From Catenibacillus sp964565805 (GTDB lineage: Bacteria; Bacillota; Clostridia; Lachnospirales; Lachnospiraceae): 64,000 nucleotides of DNA. The position numbers were made by a program, and so were the translations under genes. The DNA lies in the NCBI GenBank assembly GCA_964565805.1, contig CAZMGH010000005.1, positions 28,831 to 92,830 on the forward strand, in the 5' to 3' direction. The notes below the pieces were generated by a model that saw only the letters and a list, made by a program, of their open reading frames with translations, had not been told where the DNA came from and searched no databases. Positions within the stretch are counted from its first letter, which is position 1; the number at the start of each line of letters is the position of its first letter. Below, piece after piece: positions 24,301-33,946 of this stretch.

Positions 24301-26601
24301 ATGACTCAGGAACATGGAAAAGTGGTTGAAGCAGACGTAATCGATGAAGGTAAGGATGAAGTGGTTCAGACAAAAGATTTTACAGCTCCTGAGGATCTGT
24401 ATGCTCAGCTGATCGGGAGAGTAAAAAAATATCATCCTTCCACAGACATTAGTCAGATTGAGAAGGCTTATCATATTGCAAGTAAGGCCCATGAGGGACA
24501 GGCACGAAAGTCCGGGGAGCCTTACATTATCCATCCTTTAAGTGTGGCCTTGATCCTGGCGGATCTGGAGCTGGATAAGGAAACCATTGTCGGCGGTCTC
24601 CTCCATGATGTGGTGGAGGATACTGTAATGACCGATGAGGAGATCGAGAAGGAGTTTGGCAAGGAGGTTGCCCTTATTGTGGACGGGGTAACAAAGCTGG
24701 GCCAGCTGTCCTATGCGAAGGATAAAGTGGAGATCCAGGCGGAAAACCTGCGGAAGATGTTTTTGGCTATGGCTAAAGATATTCGGGTCATCCTTGTAAA
24801 GCTGGCGGACCGGCTTCATAATATGCGTACTGCCAAGTACTGGTCCCCGGAAAAACAGAAGGAAAAAGCCAGGGAGACCATGGATATTTACGCCCCTATT
24901 GCCCAGCGCCTTGGTATTTCCAAGATCAAGATCGAGCTGGATGATCTGGCATTAAGGTATCTGGAGCCGGAGGTGTACTATGATCTGGCGGAAAAGATCG
25001 CCTCTAAGCGCAGCGAGCGTCAGGCCTATGTATCTGCCATTGTGGATGAGGTCAGCGAATGTATGGAAAAGGGCGGCATTAAGGCTCAGATCAGCGGACG
25101 GGTAAAGCATTTTTTCAGCATTTATAAAAAGATGGTGAACCAGAATAAAACGCTGGATCAGATTTATGATCTGTTTGCGGTGCGAATCATTGTGGATTCT
25201 ATTAAAGACTGTTATGCGGCCCTGGGATTGATCCATGAAAAGTATAAGCCTATACCGGGACGCTTTAAGGATTACATTGCTATGCCAAAGCAGAACATGT
25301 ACCAGTCCCTCCACACAACCCTGATCGGGCCGGAAGGAAAGCCCTTTGAAATCCAGATCCGTACCTTTGAGATGCATCGCACTGCGGAATATGGTATTGC
25401 GGCCCACTGGAAGTATAAAGAAGATCCTAACGGTATAAATAATGAAAACAGCGAGGAGGCCAAGCTTACATGGCTGCGCCAGATCTTGGAGTGGCAGCGG
25501 GATATGTCTGATAACAAGGAGTTTATGAGCCTGCTGAAAAATGACCTGGATCTGTTTTCAGAAAGCGTTTACTGCTTTACCCCGGCAGGGGATGTAAAGA
25601 ACCTTCCAAACGGCTCCACCCCCATTGACTTTGCTTACAGCATCCACAGCGCTGTGGGAAATAAAATGGTTGGGGCCAGAGTCAACGGAAGGCTGGTCAA
25701 CATTGATTACAAGATACAAAACGGGGACCGGATCGAGATCATCACTTCTCAAAATTCTAAAGGACCCAGCCGGGACTGGCTTTCGATCGTAAAAAGCACC
25801 CAGGCAAAAAATAAGATCAACCAGTGGTTTAAGACGGAATTTAAAGAGGAAAATATTGTCCGGGGCAAGGAGCTGATTGACAAATACTGTAAGTCCAAGG
25901 CCCTAACCTTAAGTGACCTGACAAAGCCGGAATATGTGGAGAAGGTCCTTCACAAATACGGTTTTAAAGACTGGGACGCTGTGTGTGCCGCCATCGGCCA
26001 CGGCGGTTTAAAGGAAGGCCAGGTCATTAACAAGCTTTTAGATGAGTATAATAAGGCTCATAAGAAGCTGATCACAGATGATCAGATCTTAAACCAGATT
26101 GCTGAGTCAAAAAGCGGTCTGTCCGATCATCATAAAAAGTCAAAAAGCGGGATCATCGTTAAAGGGATTGATGATGTGGCTGTACGTTTCTCCAAGTGCT
26201 GCAATCCTTTGCCTGGCGACGAGATCGTAGGTTTTATCACACGGGGACGGGGAATTTCCATTCACCGGACAGACTGTGTGAATATTATGAATATTTCCGA
26301 ATCTGACCGGGCCCGGCTTATTGATGCTGAGTGGCAGCAGGAGGATGGGGCTTCTAAAGAGCTTTACAAGGCTGAGATCAATATTTATGTTCACGATGGC
26401 GTTGGCGTCCTGGTAGAGGTGGCCAAGGTCTTTACTGAACGGGATATTAATGTGACAGCCATGCAGAGCCGTACCGGAAAGAACCAGGCAGCCACCATTA
26501 ATGTCTGTTTTGATGTGTCCGGGCGGGCTGAGCTGACAAAGATTGTAGATAAGCTGCGTTCTTTAGACTGTGTTTATGATGTGGAGCGTACCCGGGGATA
26601 A
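24301..26601 (+). CDS. rel: Bifunctional (p)ppGpp synthetase/hydrolase (Rel)
   Basis: Long RSH enzyme that makes and degrades the alarmone (p)ppGpp. Order of domains: HD hydrolase (about residues 40-200, with intact HDVVEDT and LADRLHNMRT), synthetase (about 230-390, with GRFKDYIAMPKQNMYQSLHTT and the EIQIRTFEMH motif), TGS (about 395-460, opening VYCFTPAGDVKNLP), a zinc-finger region with CCNPLPGD, and a C-terminal ACT domain. Because both catalytic halves look intact, it is probably bifunctional. The start at 24301 follows GGTGAG; the 34 residues before it in the same frame are unlikely to be coding. The MBL gene begins 16 bases after the stop, suggesting co-transcription. Confidence 0.95.
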   Translation: MTQEHGKVVEADVIDEGKDEVVQTKDFTAPEDLYAQLIGRVKKYHPSTDISQIEKAYHIASKAHEGQARKSGEPYIIHPLSVALILADLELDKETIVGGLLHDVVEDTVMTDEEIEKEFGKEVALIVDGVTKLGQLSYAKDKVEIQAENLRKMFLAMAKDIRVILVKLADRLHNMRTAKYWSPEKQKEKARETMDIYAPIAQRLGISKIKIELDDLALRYLEPEVYYDLAEKIASKRSERQAYVSAIVDEVSECMEKGGIKAQISGRVKHFFSIYKKMVNQNKTLDQIYDLFAVRIIVDSIKDCYAALGLIHEKYKPIPGRFKDYIAMPKQNMYQSLHTTLIGPEGKPFEIQIRTFEMHRTAEYGIAAHWKYKEDPNGINNENSEEAKLTWLRQILEWQRDMSDNKEFMSLLKNDLDLFSESVYCFTPAGDVKNLPNGSTPIDFAYSIHSAVGNKMVGARVNGRLVNIDYKIQNGDRIEIITSQNSKGPSRDWLSIVKSTQAKNKINQWFKTEFKEENIVRGKELIDKYCKSKALTLSDLTKPEYVEKVLHKYGFKDWDAVCAAIGHGGLKEGQVINKLLDEYNKAHKKLITDDQILNQIAESKSGLSDHHKKSKSGIIVKGIDDVAVRFSKCCNPLPGDEIVGFITRGRGISIHRTDCVNIMNISESDRARLIDAEWQQEDGASKELYKAEINIYVHDGVGVLVEVAKVFTERDINVTAMQSRTGKNQAATINVCFDVSGRAELTKIVDKLRSLDCVYDVERTRG

Positions 26602-26616
26602 AAATGGAGGAATGGA

Positions 26617-27258
26617 ATGAATTTTGAAATACAGTCCATGGTGCTGGGAATGGTCGGCACCAATTGCTATTTGCTTATAAATAAAGACACAAAGGAGACG
26701 GTGATCTTTGATCCTGGCGCTGAGGGGGACAAGATCGTCCGCTACCTTCAAAGGGAAGCACTGATCCCTAAGGCAATTTTACTGACTCATGGCCATTTTG
26801 ACCATATTATGGGGATTCCTCCCCTTAAGGAGGCCTATGATCTTCCGGTGTACATCCACAGTCAGGAGGAAGCGGTTATGGAATCTCCCCAGTTAAATTC
26901 CTGCGCCATGATCGGCGCTAATGTAAGCTATAAGGCGGATCGGCTTGTGGAAGACGGGGATGTGATCCGGGAAGCCGGAGGGGAGATTCAGGTGTTATTT
27001 ACCCCGGGCCATACCCAGGGCGGCGTCAGTTATTATATAAAAGATCTCAACACAGTAGTATGCGGGGATACTCTGTTTGAAGGCTCTGTAGGAAGAACGG
27101 ACCTGCCAACGGGAAGTATGGGCACTTTGGTGCGTGCCATCCGGGAAAAGCTTTTTGTCCTGGAGGATGATGTGACAGTGCTGCCAGGTCACGGCGGAGC
27201 TACAACCATTGGCTGGGAGAAAAAATATAATCCCTTTGTCAGCGAAATCAAAGATTAG
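26617..27258 (+). CDS. MBL-fold metallo-hydrolase (glyoxalase II-like)
   Basis: A 213-residue metallo-beta-lactamase-fold hydrolase. The metal motif THGHFDHI (residues 59-66), then FTPGHTQGGVSYY, VCGDTLFEGSVGRTDLP and the final LPGHGGATTIGWE carry the His and Asp ligands of a dinuclear centre. It resembles the short hydroxyacylglutathione-hydrolase-like proteins of Firmicutes, which lack the C-terminal helical domain of true glyoxalase II. The natural substrate is unknown. GGAGG lies before the ATG, 16 bases after rel. Co-occurrence with rel and hemZ is common in Clostridia and gives little functional hint. Confidence 0.9.
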   Translation: MNFEIQSMVLGMVGTNCYLLINKDTKETVIFDPGAEGDKIVRYLQREALIPKAILLTHGHFDHIMGIPPLKEAYDLPVYIHSQEEAVMESPQLNSCAMIGANVSYKADRLVEDGDVIREAGGEIQVLFTPGHTQGGVSYYIKDLNTVVCGDTLFEGSVGRTDLPTGSMGTLVRAIREKLFVLEDDVTVLPGHGGATTIGWEKKYNPFVSEIKD

Positions 27259-27309
27259 ATGTAACGATCCAGCAGGCCAAACTGCTGCGATAGGATTGAG
27301 GTAAGATCA

Positions 27310-28758
27310 ATGATTGGACTATTTATGAACCAGTCCAGCTATGAAAATGACATTCGGGCATTGATGATGGCCTTTTTTCCGGGAGAGAAGATTGTTCTCA
27401 ACAAGGAAGGCGCGGATCGTCAGGTCCGGGTCATTTTTTTGCCGGACAAAGTTAAAATATCCCTGGAAGAAGGGGAGACTGTGCTTTCTGCCAGGGAGGG
27501 GGCCTGTGATTTTTCCGATTACAGGGAAGCCAAAAATACATTAAAGCGGATCTTATATGACTGTCTGTCCTCTTATATGGGAACAGAGCTGCCCTGGGGT
27601 ACCTTAACCGGCATCCGGCCGACAAAGATTGCTATGGATCTGTTAAACCGGGGTTTTTCAGACGCGGAAATGTATGATTATTTTAAAAAAGAGTATTATT
27701 TATCGGATGAAAAGTATCAGCTGTGTACCCGGGTGGCAAAAAATGAATCTCGGATTTTAAAGGACCTGGATTACGGATCTACCTACAGCCTTTATGTAGG
27801 GATTCCATTTTGTCCTACGATTTGCGCCTATTGTTCTTTTTCTTCCTTTCCTTTATCTGCCTGGCGGAAAAAGGTAGATGATTATCTTGAGGCTTTATTT
27901 AAGGAGTTGGATTATCTGGCCTCCCTGCCGGATGAAAAGCATTTGCTTACCTTATATATGGGAGGCGGTACGCCTACATCCCTGACAGTTTCCCAAATGG
28001 ACCGGCTGCTTCATAAGCTGTCTTCCATTTATGATTTTTCTTCTATACGGGAAATTACCATTGAGGCGGGACGGCCGGACAGTATTACCATGGACAAGCT
28101 GAAAGTGATCAAGTCCTACGGTATTGACCGGATCTCCATTAATCCCCAGACTATGAAGCAAAAGACACTGGATCTTATCGGACGCAAGCATACGGTAGAT
28201 CAGGTGCGGGAAGCTTTTGCCATGGCCAGAGAGGCCGGGTTTGGGAATATTAACATGGATCTGATCGCCGGGCTTCCGGAGGAATCTGTGGAGGATATGG
28301 GAGAAACTTTAAGGCAGATCGCCCTTCTTGGGCCTGAGAGCATGACCGTTCATTCTCTGGCCATTAAGCGGGCTGCTTATATGAACAAAAACCGGGAAGC
28401 CTTTAAAGTAACGCCTCAGGAGGCAGTCAACCGGATGATCGGCTGTTCCTTTAAAAGCGCTCTTTCCATGGGCATGGAGCCTTATTATCTGTATCGGCAG
28501 AAAAATATTGCCGGAAATCTGGAGAATGTGGGTTATGCGAAAAAGGGCTGCGAGGGACTTTATAATATTCTTATAATGGAAGAAAAGCAGACCATTGTGG
28601 CTGCCGGGGCCGGCGGGACTACAAAGATCGTTATTCCCGGCGAAAACCGTATTGAGCGGATCGAAAATGTAAAAAATGTAAAGGATTATATTGAGCGCAT
28701 TGATGAAATGATCGGGCGCAAGCAAAGGTTTAACATTCATGGAAGAAAAAATGATTGA
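27310..28758 (+). CDS. hemZ: Oxygen-independent coproporphyrinogen dehydrogenase HemZ
   Basis: Radical-SAM enzyme of the HemN/HemZ group; HemZ is the form in which a weak N-terminal THUMP-like region (about 1-160) precedes the radical-SAM core. The cluster motif is CPTICAYC in GIPFCPTICAYCSFSSFPL near residue 170; the MGGGTPTSL and ISINPQTMKQKTLDLIGR segments follow. Protein length is 482 aa. A GAGGTAA site precedes the ATG at 27310. No other heme genes are near. In heme-lacking anaerobes such proteins may act on other porphyrinogens or as heme chaperones, so the precise reaction is uncertain. Its last 20 bases overlap the tcdA start. Confidence 0.88.
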   Translation: MIGLFMNQSSYENDIRALMMAFFPGEKIVLNKEGADRQVRVIFLPDKVKISLEEGETVLSAREGACDFSDYREAKNTLKRILYDCLSSYMGTELPWGTLTGIRPTKIAMDLLNRGFSDAEMYDYFKKEYYLSDEKYQLCTRVAKNESRILKDLDYGSTYSLYVGIPFCPTICAYCSFSSFPLSAWRKKVDDYLEALFKELDYLASLPDEKHLLTLYMGGGTPTSLTVSQMDRLLHKLSSIYDFSSIREITIEAGRPDSITMDKLKVIKSYGIDRISINPQTMKQKTLDLIGRKHTVDQVREAFAMAREAGFGNINMDLIAGLPEESVEDMGETLRQIALLGPESMTVHSLAIKRAAYMNKNREAFKVTPQEAVNRMIGCSFKSALSMGMEPYYLYRQKNIAGNLENVGYAKKGCEGLYNILIMEEKQTIVAAGAGGTTKIVIPGENRIERIENVKNVKDYIERIDEMIGRKQRFNIHGRKND

Positions 28759-29479
28759 AAATGAGTTTGTCCGTACCCGGGCCCTTTTGGGACCGGAAGG
28801 GTTTGACCGGATGGCCGGGGCCTGTGTGGCAGTTTTCGGCGTTGGCGGGGTCGGCTCTTTTGCGGCGGAGGCCCTGGTGCGCTGCGGTATAAGAAATATC
28901 CATATTGTGGATAATGACCGGGTCTGTCTGAGCAATATTAACCGTCAGATCCTGGCCCTTCATTCCACTCTGGGGCGGCCAAAGGTAGAGGTAATGCGGG
29001 AGCGGATGTTGGATATAAACCCAAAGGCCAGGATCACAGCCTGGGAAATGTTTGCCGATCAGGAATCCCTTGCTGCCTTTCCCTTTGAGTCCTGTGATTA
29101 TATTGTAGATGCCATAGACACAGTGACCTCAAAGCTGCTGATTATTGAAAAAGCCAGGGCACTTGGGATCCCGGTGATCAGCTCCATGGGTGTGGGAAAT
29201 AAGCTTTACCCGGAACGTTTAAAAATCACAGATATTTCCAAGACCAGTGTGTGTCCTTTGGCAAGAGTTATGCGCCGGGAGCTAAAAAAAAGAAATATTG
29301 ACCATGTAAAGGTATTATTTTCCGATGAGCCTCCTGTAAAGCTGGCGGCAGACCCAGGCAGTGATGCCCATTCCCTGAATAAAAAGCGGGTGTCTCCGGG
29401 AAGCATCGCCTTTGTTCCCTCTGCTGCCGGGCTGATGATCGCCGGAGCAGTGATCCGGGATCTTTCCGGCGTGGAATAG
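28739..29479 (+). CDS. tcdA: tRNA threonylcarbamoyladenosine dehydratase TcdA
   Basis: E1-like enzyme that cyclises the t6A37 base in ANN-decoding tRNAs to ct6A, using ATP. The ThiF/MoeB fold shows GVGGVGSFAAEALVRCG (nucleotide-binding loop, residues 35-50), VDNDRVCLSNINRQ, and SVCPLARVMRRELKK. Length 246 aa fits the family. It starts inside hemZ (20-base overlap), so translation is likely coupled. ATG at 28751 is an alternative. A long terminator-like hairpin follows at 29593-29635. The function of the family is well established; no partner CsdA/CsdE genes are seen nearby. Confidence 0.92.
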   Translation: MEEKMIENEFVRTRALLGPEGFDRMAGACVAVFGVGGVGSFAAEALVRCGIRNIHIVDNDRVCLSNINRQILALHSTLGRPKVEVMRERMLDINPKARITAWEMFADQESLAAFPFESCDYIVDAIDTVTSKLLIIEKARALGIPVISSMGVGNKLYPERLKITDISKTSVCPLARVMRRELKKRNIDHVKVLFSDEPPVKLAADPGSDAHSLNKKRVSPGSIAFVPSAAGLMIAGAVIRDLSGVE

Positions 29480-29592
29480 GTTGTTACGATTTGCGGACAG
29501 TGGGGAACATGGGCAGTTTTGATTCAAAGCGATTCAGGTTTTGTCGGAAGATGTCGATGGATAATAATTGAAAACGTTCACGATTTCCGTAT

Positions 29593-29638
29593 AATAAAAG
29601 CATCACAAAACAAAAGTTTTGTAGATGCTTTTATTTCA
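29593..29638 (+). terminator. Terminator after tcdA
   Basis: AATAAAAGCATC plus ACAAAAC (29593-29611) pairs with GTTTTGT and GATGCTTTTATT (29616-29635), with one bulged A. The T-rich right arm fits a terminator, 114 bases after the tcdA stop. The rest of the 354-base interval up to 29834 holds only the dyad at 29786-29813. Confidence 0.7.
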
Positions 29639-29785
29639 AATAGTAGGGCGCCCCTGCAGGGAGAATTGTGATCGGATATGGCATGTCATACCCACCAGTA
29701 ATGTTCTGGGCCCTGTCTTAACGATGGTAATCTTAATTAAGAATTCTTATATTTCCCATATGGTGTAACTTAATTTGTGGCAGTC

Positions 29786-29813
29786 GTAACGATTCAGCAC
29801 TCTGAATCGTTAC
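29786..29813. promoter_or_regulatory. Perfect 12-bp inverted repeat before the DUF5688 gene
   Basis: GTAACGATTCAG (29786-29797), loop CACT, CTGAATCGTTAC (29802-29813). It ends 8 bases upstream of the AAGGAG ribosome site, so it could be an operator or an mRNA hairpin controlling translation. Confidence 0.6.
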
Positions 29814-29833
29814 CGGTAATAAGGAGAAGATGG

Positions 29834-30811
29834 ATGAAGAAAGAAGCAAAAGGAATGGATTATTCCGAATTTATTTCCTATATCCGGGAGCATATACCGG
29901 ATTATATAAGCAGATATACGGGGGAGGAAGTGGAGATACAGGTCGTTCCTATATTTAAAAATAACGAAACAGCCGTCCTGGCCATAAGGATCCTGGGAAA
30001 AGGACGCTCAGGGAGGCCTCAGATTTATGTGGATGATTTGTTTAGAGACTATTGTCTGTCTTTTGATATGGATCAGATTATGGATTGCATCCTAAAGATT
30101 TATAAGGCAGGGTATATTTATGAAAAAGTCCTGGATCCGGGAGACCTCTATGATTTTAGCCGCATAAAGGGCAAGCTGGTGATCCGGCTCATCAGCAGGG
30201 ACAGGAATCAAAATATGCTGAAAACCTGTCCCCACAGAGATTTTTTGGATATGGCTATTACTTACCGGATTTTGGTCGGGAAGAATGAAGGGGGGATTTC
30301 CACCGCTCTGGTTACAGACACTTTAATGGATGTGTGGGGCGTGAATGAACGGCAGATTTATCACATGGCTTTGGAAAACTCTGTACGGCTCTTTCCTCCC
30401 CGGATTAAAGATATGGATACCATTATGGAGGAGCTGGAGGCTTTTGATATAGGGGAGGAGAAGCAGGTCCTTGCGGCCGACCGGCTGTTTTGGCGGAATA
30501 TGCTTATACTGACGAATGACTGCGGGATCAACGGCGCCGCAGTCATCTGTTATCCCCATGTACTTAAAGCCTGTGGGAGTCGGCTGGGCTCAGACTTTTT
30601 CATCCTTCCCAGTTCGATCCATGAGGTGATTCTGTTTGCCGCTCGTGGAAGGGTTCTGCCTCAAGAACTTGTTAAGACGGTTGCCTGCGCAAATGAAAAT
30701 GTTGTCTCACAAGAGGAGATTTTATCCGATTGTGTCTATTATTTTTACGAAAAAACGGGGGAAATTAAAAAATATACTGGACAAACCTATGATAAATTGC
30801 TACTATCGTAG
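29834..30811 (+). CDS. DUF5688 family protein
   Basis: A 325-residue cytoplasmic protein of unknown function matching the DUF5688 family of Lachnospiraceae by its pattern (FISYIREHIPDY near the N-terminus, IYVDDLFRDYC, DMAITYRILVG). No catalytic motif is obvious. The start at 29834 follows AAGGAG; an upstream frame to 29777 runs through the inverted repeat and is unlikely. A second part of the protein (residues 200-300) resembles a repeat of the first in predicted helix pattern. It is flanked by a terminator upstream and a short DUF1294 gene downstream. Members of this family occur in many paralogues per genome, sometimes with mobile or defence genes; no such neighbour is seen here. Confidence 0.65.
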   Translation: MKKEAKGMDYSEFISYIREHIPDYISRYTGEEVEIQVVPIFKNNETAVLAIRILGKGRSGRPQIYVDDLFRDYCLSFDMDQIMDCILKIYKAGYIYEKVLDPGDLYDFSRIKGKLVIRLISRDRNQNMLKTCPHRDFLDMAITYRILVGKNEGGISTALVTDTLMDVWGVNERQIYHMALENSVRLFPPRIKDMDTIMEELEAFDIGEEKQVLAADRLFWRNMLILTNDCGINGAAVICYPHVLKACGSRLGSDFFILPSSIHEVILFAARGRVLPQELVKTVACANENVVSQEEILSDCVYYFYEKTGEIKKYTGQTYDKLLLS

Positions 30812-30839
30812 TAATACTGTAACAGTTTGGATAACTAAA

Positions 30840-30875
30840 CTGTCACGGGAAAACCCGTGACCTGGCAAGCGGCGC
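30840..30875. repeat. Hairpin plus CTGGCAAGCGGC core
   Basis: GTCACGGG (30842-30849) pairs with CCCGTGAC (30854-30861), then CTGGCAAGCGGC at 30862-30873. The core 12-mer is the same as in family 2 copy D; the CCCGTGACC part is shared with the SCIFF leader repeats. Confidence 0.5.
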
Positions 30876-30929
30876 TTTGGGGCGCTGGTCTTACTAGGCG
30901 CCGGACACTTTGTTTCAGGAGCTTTGATC

Positions 30930-31208
30930 ATGGATATTGTAATAGAGATTTTAGCGGCCTGGCTGCTGCTTGTAAATCTGTATGGCTTTATTTTGTGCAG
31001 GATTGATAAGACACGGGCTGTCCGGCATCAGTGGAGGATTCCTGAAAAGCGTTTTTTTATTACAGCGTTTTTAGGCGGCGGTCCCGGGGTGCTGGCAGGC
31101 ATGTATACTTTCCGCCATAAAACAAAGCATGCAAGGTTTACTGCAGGGATACCGGCGATCAGTATCATTGAGTATGTGCTGATCATTTGGCTGCTGGTCA
31201 CACGGTGA
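30930..31208 (+). CDS. DUF1294 small membrane protein
   Basis: A 92-residue integral membrane protein of the DUF1294 family. It has an N-terminal hydrophobic segment (LLLVNLYGFILC), the family signature DKTRAVRHQWRIPEKRFFITAFLGGGPG, the GMYTFRHKTKH motif, and a C-terminal membrane segment (IEYVLIIWLLV). The start at 30930 is used in place of an in-frame TTG at 30924 because AGGAG lies at a suitable distance before it. Function is unknown for the whole family. glyA begins 45 bases after its stop, so the two are probably on one transcript. Confidence 0.88.
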   Translation: MDIVIEILAAWLLLVNLYGFILCRIDKTRAVRHQWRIPEKRFFITAFLGGGPGVLAGMYTFRHKTKHARFTAGIPAISIIEYVLIIWLLVTR

Positions 31209-31252
31209 TTGGCAGCGTTATTTTACGATGGAAAAATATGGAGGTAGGAGTT

Positions 31253-32485
<1,233 letters not shown>

Positions 32486-32532
32486 TAACCGTTTGCTTGT
32501 CTGAGCTGTTATATGGATTTCCCCGTTTGGAA

Positions 32533-32590
32533 CCGAAGCATTATGAAGATTACCGTCTTCCTGACGGGGAGAATTTTCATGACGCTTCGG
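32533..32590. other. Nested hairpins after glyA
   Basis: CCGAAGC (32533-32539) pairs with GCTTCGG (32584-32590); inside, GAAGA (32545-32549) pairs with TCTTC (32556-32560). No T-run follows, so the role is unclear. It lies between convergent glyA and the GDPD gene. Confidence 0.4.
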
Positions 32591-32644
32591 CCTCCAGACA
32601 GAGCGGATCATGGCAGATCATCGGCCTTCAGGCGGGGAGGATCT

Positions 32645-33469
32645 TTATGGTTCAAAATGTTCAAAAATGATGGTATGTCCCATTTTTTTCAGGATTTTTC
32701 TGTCCCTTTCGGTGGAAACTGTCCATAATACGGTCATGGCTTTAAAAAGCTTGTGGTTCAGGAAGAATCCCAGATTTTTAATATCTTTATAATTATAGGC
32801 AATAAAGTCCGGACGGCCGCCAATATTGGTAATCAGATGAGATAGAGCCAGGGGCCCGGGCTGCCAGCTGTGGGGTGTCCGGCTAAAGTTGCAGGAAAGC
32901 TGACCCCGGACAACATTTTTCCGGTTCATCCTGTACCAGACAACGGCCATGGGATGGAAGGACTCAATGCAGTAGGCGCCTTTATACCGGGAAAGGATCT
33001 GATCTGCAGCAGCGCACAGTTCATTATAATTGCCTTTATCTACTTTCAGTTCCACGATGAGAGGAACGCGGCCGCCCACAAGGTTAAGGACGTCTTCAAA
33101 AAGGGGGATTGTTTCATGAGTGTTCAGCAGATGTACCTCTTTCAATTCATCCCATGTCATTTCACGTACATTCTTTTTTATATGGCACATGCGCCAGAGA
33201 CTGTCATCATGAAAGACGACTAAACGGTGATCCCTGGTCAGATGAATATCCAGCTCAATGCCATAGTTTTTATTTACTGCTTTTTCAAAGGCAGCCATAG
33301 AGTTTTCAGGGACGCCCCAAAGATTATCATGCACCCCCCGGTGGGCATAGTCATATTTTTTTAAATGTTCCATAAGGGGAGAGCTTCGGCGGCTTGGAGC
33401 AATAGCGCAAAGATAAGCGGCAGGCAGACAGGCCAGTCCTCCCAGTAAGATTTTTGATACATTTTTCAT
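32645..33469 (-). CDS. Glycerophosphodiester phosphodiesterase
   Basis: Hydrolyses glycerophosphodiesters to glycerol-3-phosphate and an alcohol. The GDPD family core is clear: YDYAHRGVHDNLWGVPENSMAAFEKAV, GIELDIHLTRDHRLVVFHDDSLWRM, PLIVELKVD and YCIESFHPM, giving the catalytic His pair and the metal-binding Glu and Asp residues. A hydrophobic segment at residues 8-25 (ILLGGLACLPAAYLCAIA) suggests membrane attachment facing outward, where it could act on released phospholipid head groups or teichoic-acid-like polymers. Length 274 aa. The ribosome site is weak. The gene converges with glyA and stands 160 bases away from it. Confidence 0.9.
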   Translation of the reverse strand: MKNVSKILLGGLACLPAAYLCAIAPSRRSSPLMEHLKKYDYAHRGVHDNLWGVPENSMAAFEKAVNKNYGIELDIHLTRDHRLVVFHDDSLWRMCHIKKNVREMTWDELKEVHLLNTHETIPLFEDVLNLVGGRVPLIVELKVDKGNYNELCAAADQILSRYKGAYCIESFHPMAVVWYRMNRKNVVRGQLSCNFSRTPHSWQPGPLALSHLITNIGGRPDFIAYNYKDIKNLGFFLNHKLFKAMTVLWTVSTERDRKILKKMGHTIIFEHFEP

Positions 33470-33595
33470 CAGTGGTGTCCATTTCCTTTCTGTTAGAGTA
33501 TCATGGGGTAATATGTGTAAATATCTTGACCATAGTTTAGCATTGTTTTTGATAATTGTCTATCGGTTTGAAAAATGACAGGAAATATTTCCTGC

Positions 33596-33624
33596 TTGAA
33601 ATTTTTTATCATATCATATATAAT
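33596..33624 (+). promoter_or_regulatory. Promoter of 6S RNA
   Basis: TTGAAA at 33596-33601 and TATAAT at 33619-33624 with a 17-base spacer, starting an RNA with no reading frame. Confidence 0.75.
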
Positions 33625-33631
33625 TAATTAC

Positions 33632-33835
33632 AGGTAAAGAGAAGAAATTCCTGGGATGTACGAGGACCCTGCAATTTTGAACCTACATTTATTTTGACGG
33701 GAAATTTGATGTCGGGAAATATGTCAAGCCTCCGATTATGCAGTGGAAGACAGAAAAAACGATGAGATTACCCACCTGGCGTTAGGCTAGGAGTCAAAAT
33801 AGCGGGGAACGGCACCCTGGGGCTTTTACATAAGA
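33632..33835 (+). ncRNA. ssrS: 6S RNA
   Basis: About 200 nt non-coding RNA between a strong promoter and a strong terminator. Features of Firmicute 6S RNA are seen: a closing stem of CCTGGGATGT (33650-33659) against GCACCCTGGGG (33812-33822), the conserved TTGAACCTACATT segment, and a perfect inner stem TATTTTGAC (33690-33698) with GTCAAAATA (33793-33801) closing the long rod. 6S RNA mimics an open promoter and binds sigma-A RNA polymerase. A covariance search would settle the exact ends. Confidence 0.78.
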
Positions 33836-33837
33836 TG

Positions 33838-33876
33838 AAAAAAGAGACGCAAGTGGATTCCTTGACGTCTCTTTTT
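33838..33876 (+). terminator. Terminator of 6S RNA
   Basis: AAAAAAGAGACG (33838-33849) pairs with CGTCTCTTTTT (33866-33876), extended by CAAG/CTTG inside. Confidence 0.85.
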
Positions 33877-33916
33877 GCGTGATACGTCTGGCAAGCGGCC
33901 GCCATGCGTGCATGAT
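33872..33916 (+). repeat. Post-terminator repeat, family 2, copy D
   Basis: Begins at the T-run: GATACGTCTGGCAAGCGGCC, then ATGCGTGCAT. Same layout as copies at 12487-12531 and 36129-36180. Confidence 0.55.
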
Positions 33917-33921
33917 GGGAG

Positions 33922-33946
33922 AGCTTTAGGGCGCAGCCCTAAAGCT
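33922..33946. terminator. Hairpin at the yihY 3' end
   Basis: AGCTTTAGGGC (33922-33932) pairs with GCCCTAAAGCT (33936-33946), abutting the stop codon of the minus-strand gene; likely part of its terminator. Confidence 0.55.

Noticed and set aside
31209..31252. Glycine riboswitch or T-box before glyA
   Set aside because: The gap to the previous gene is only about 45 bases and contains just a ribosome site.
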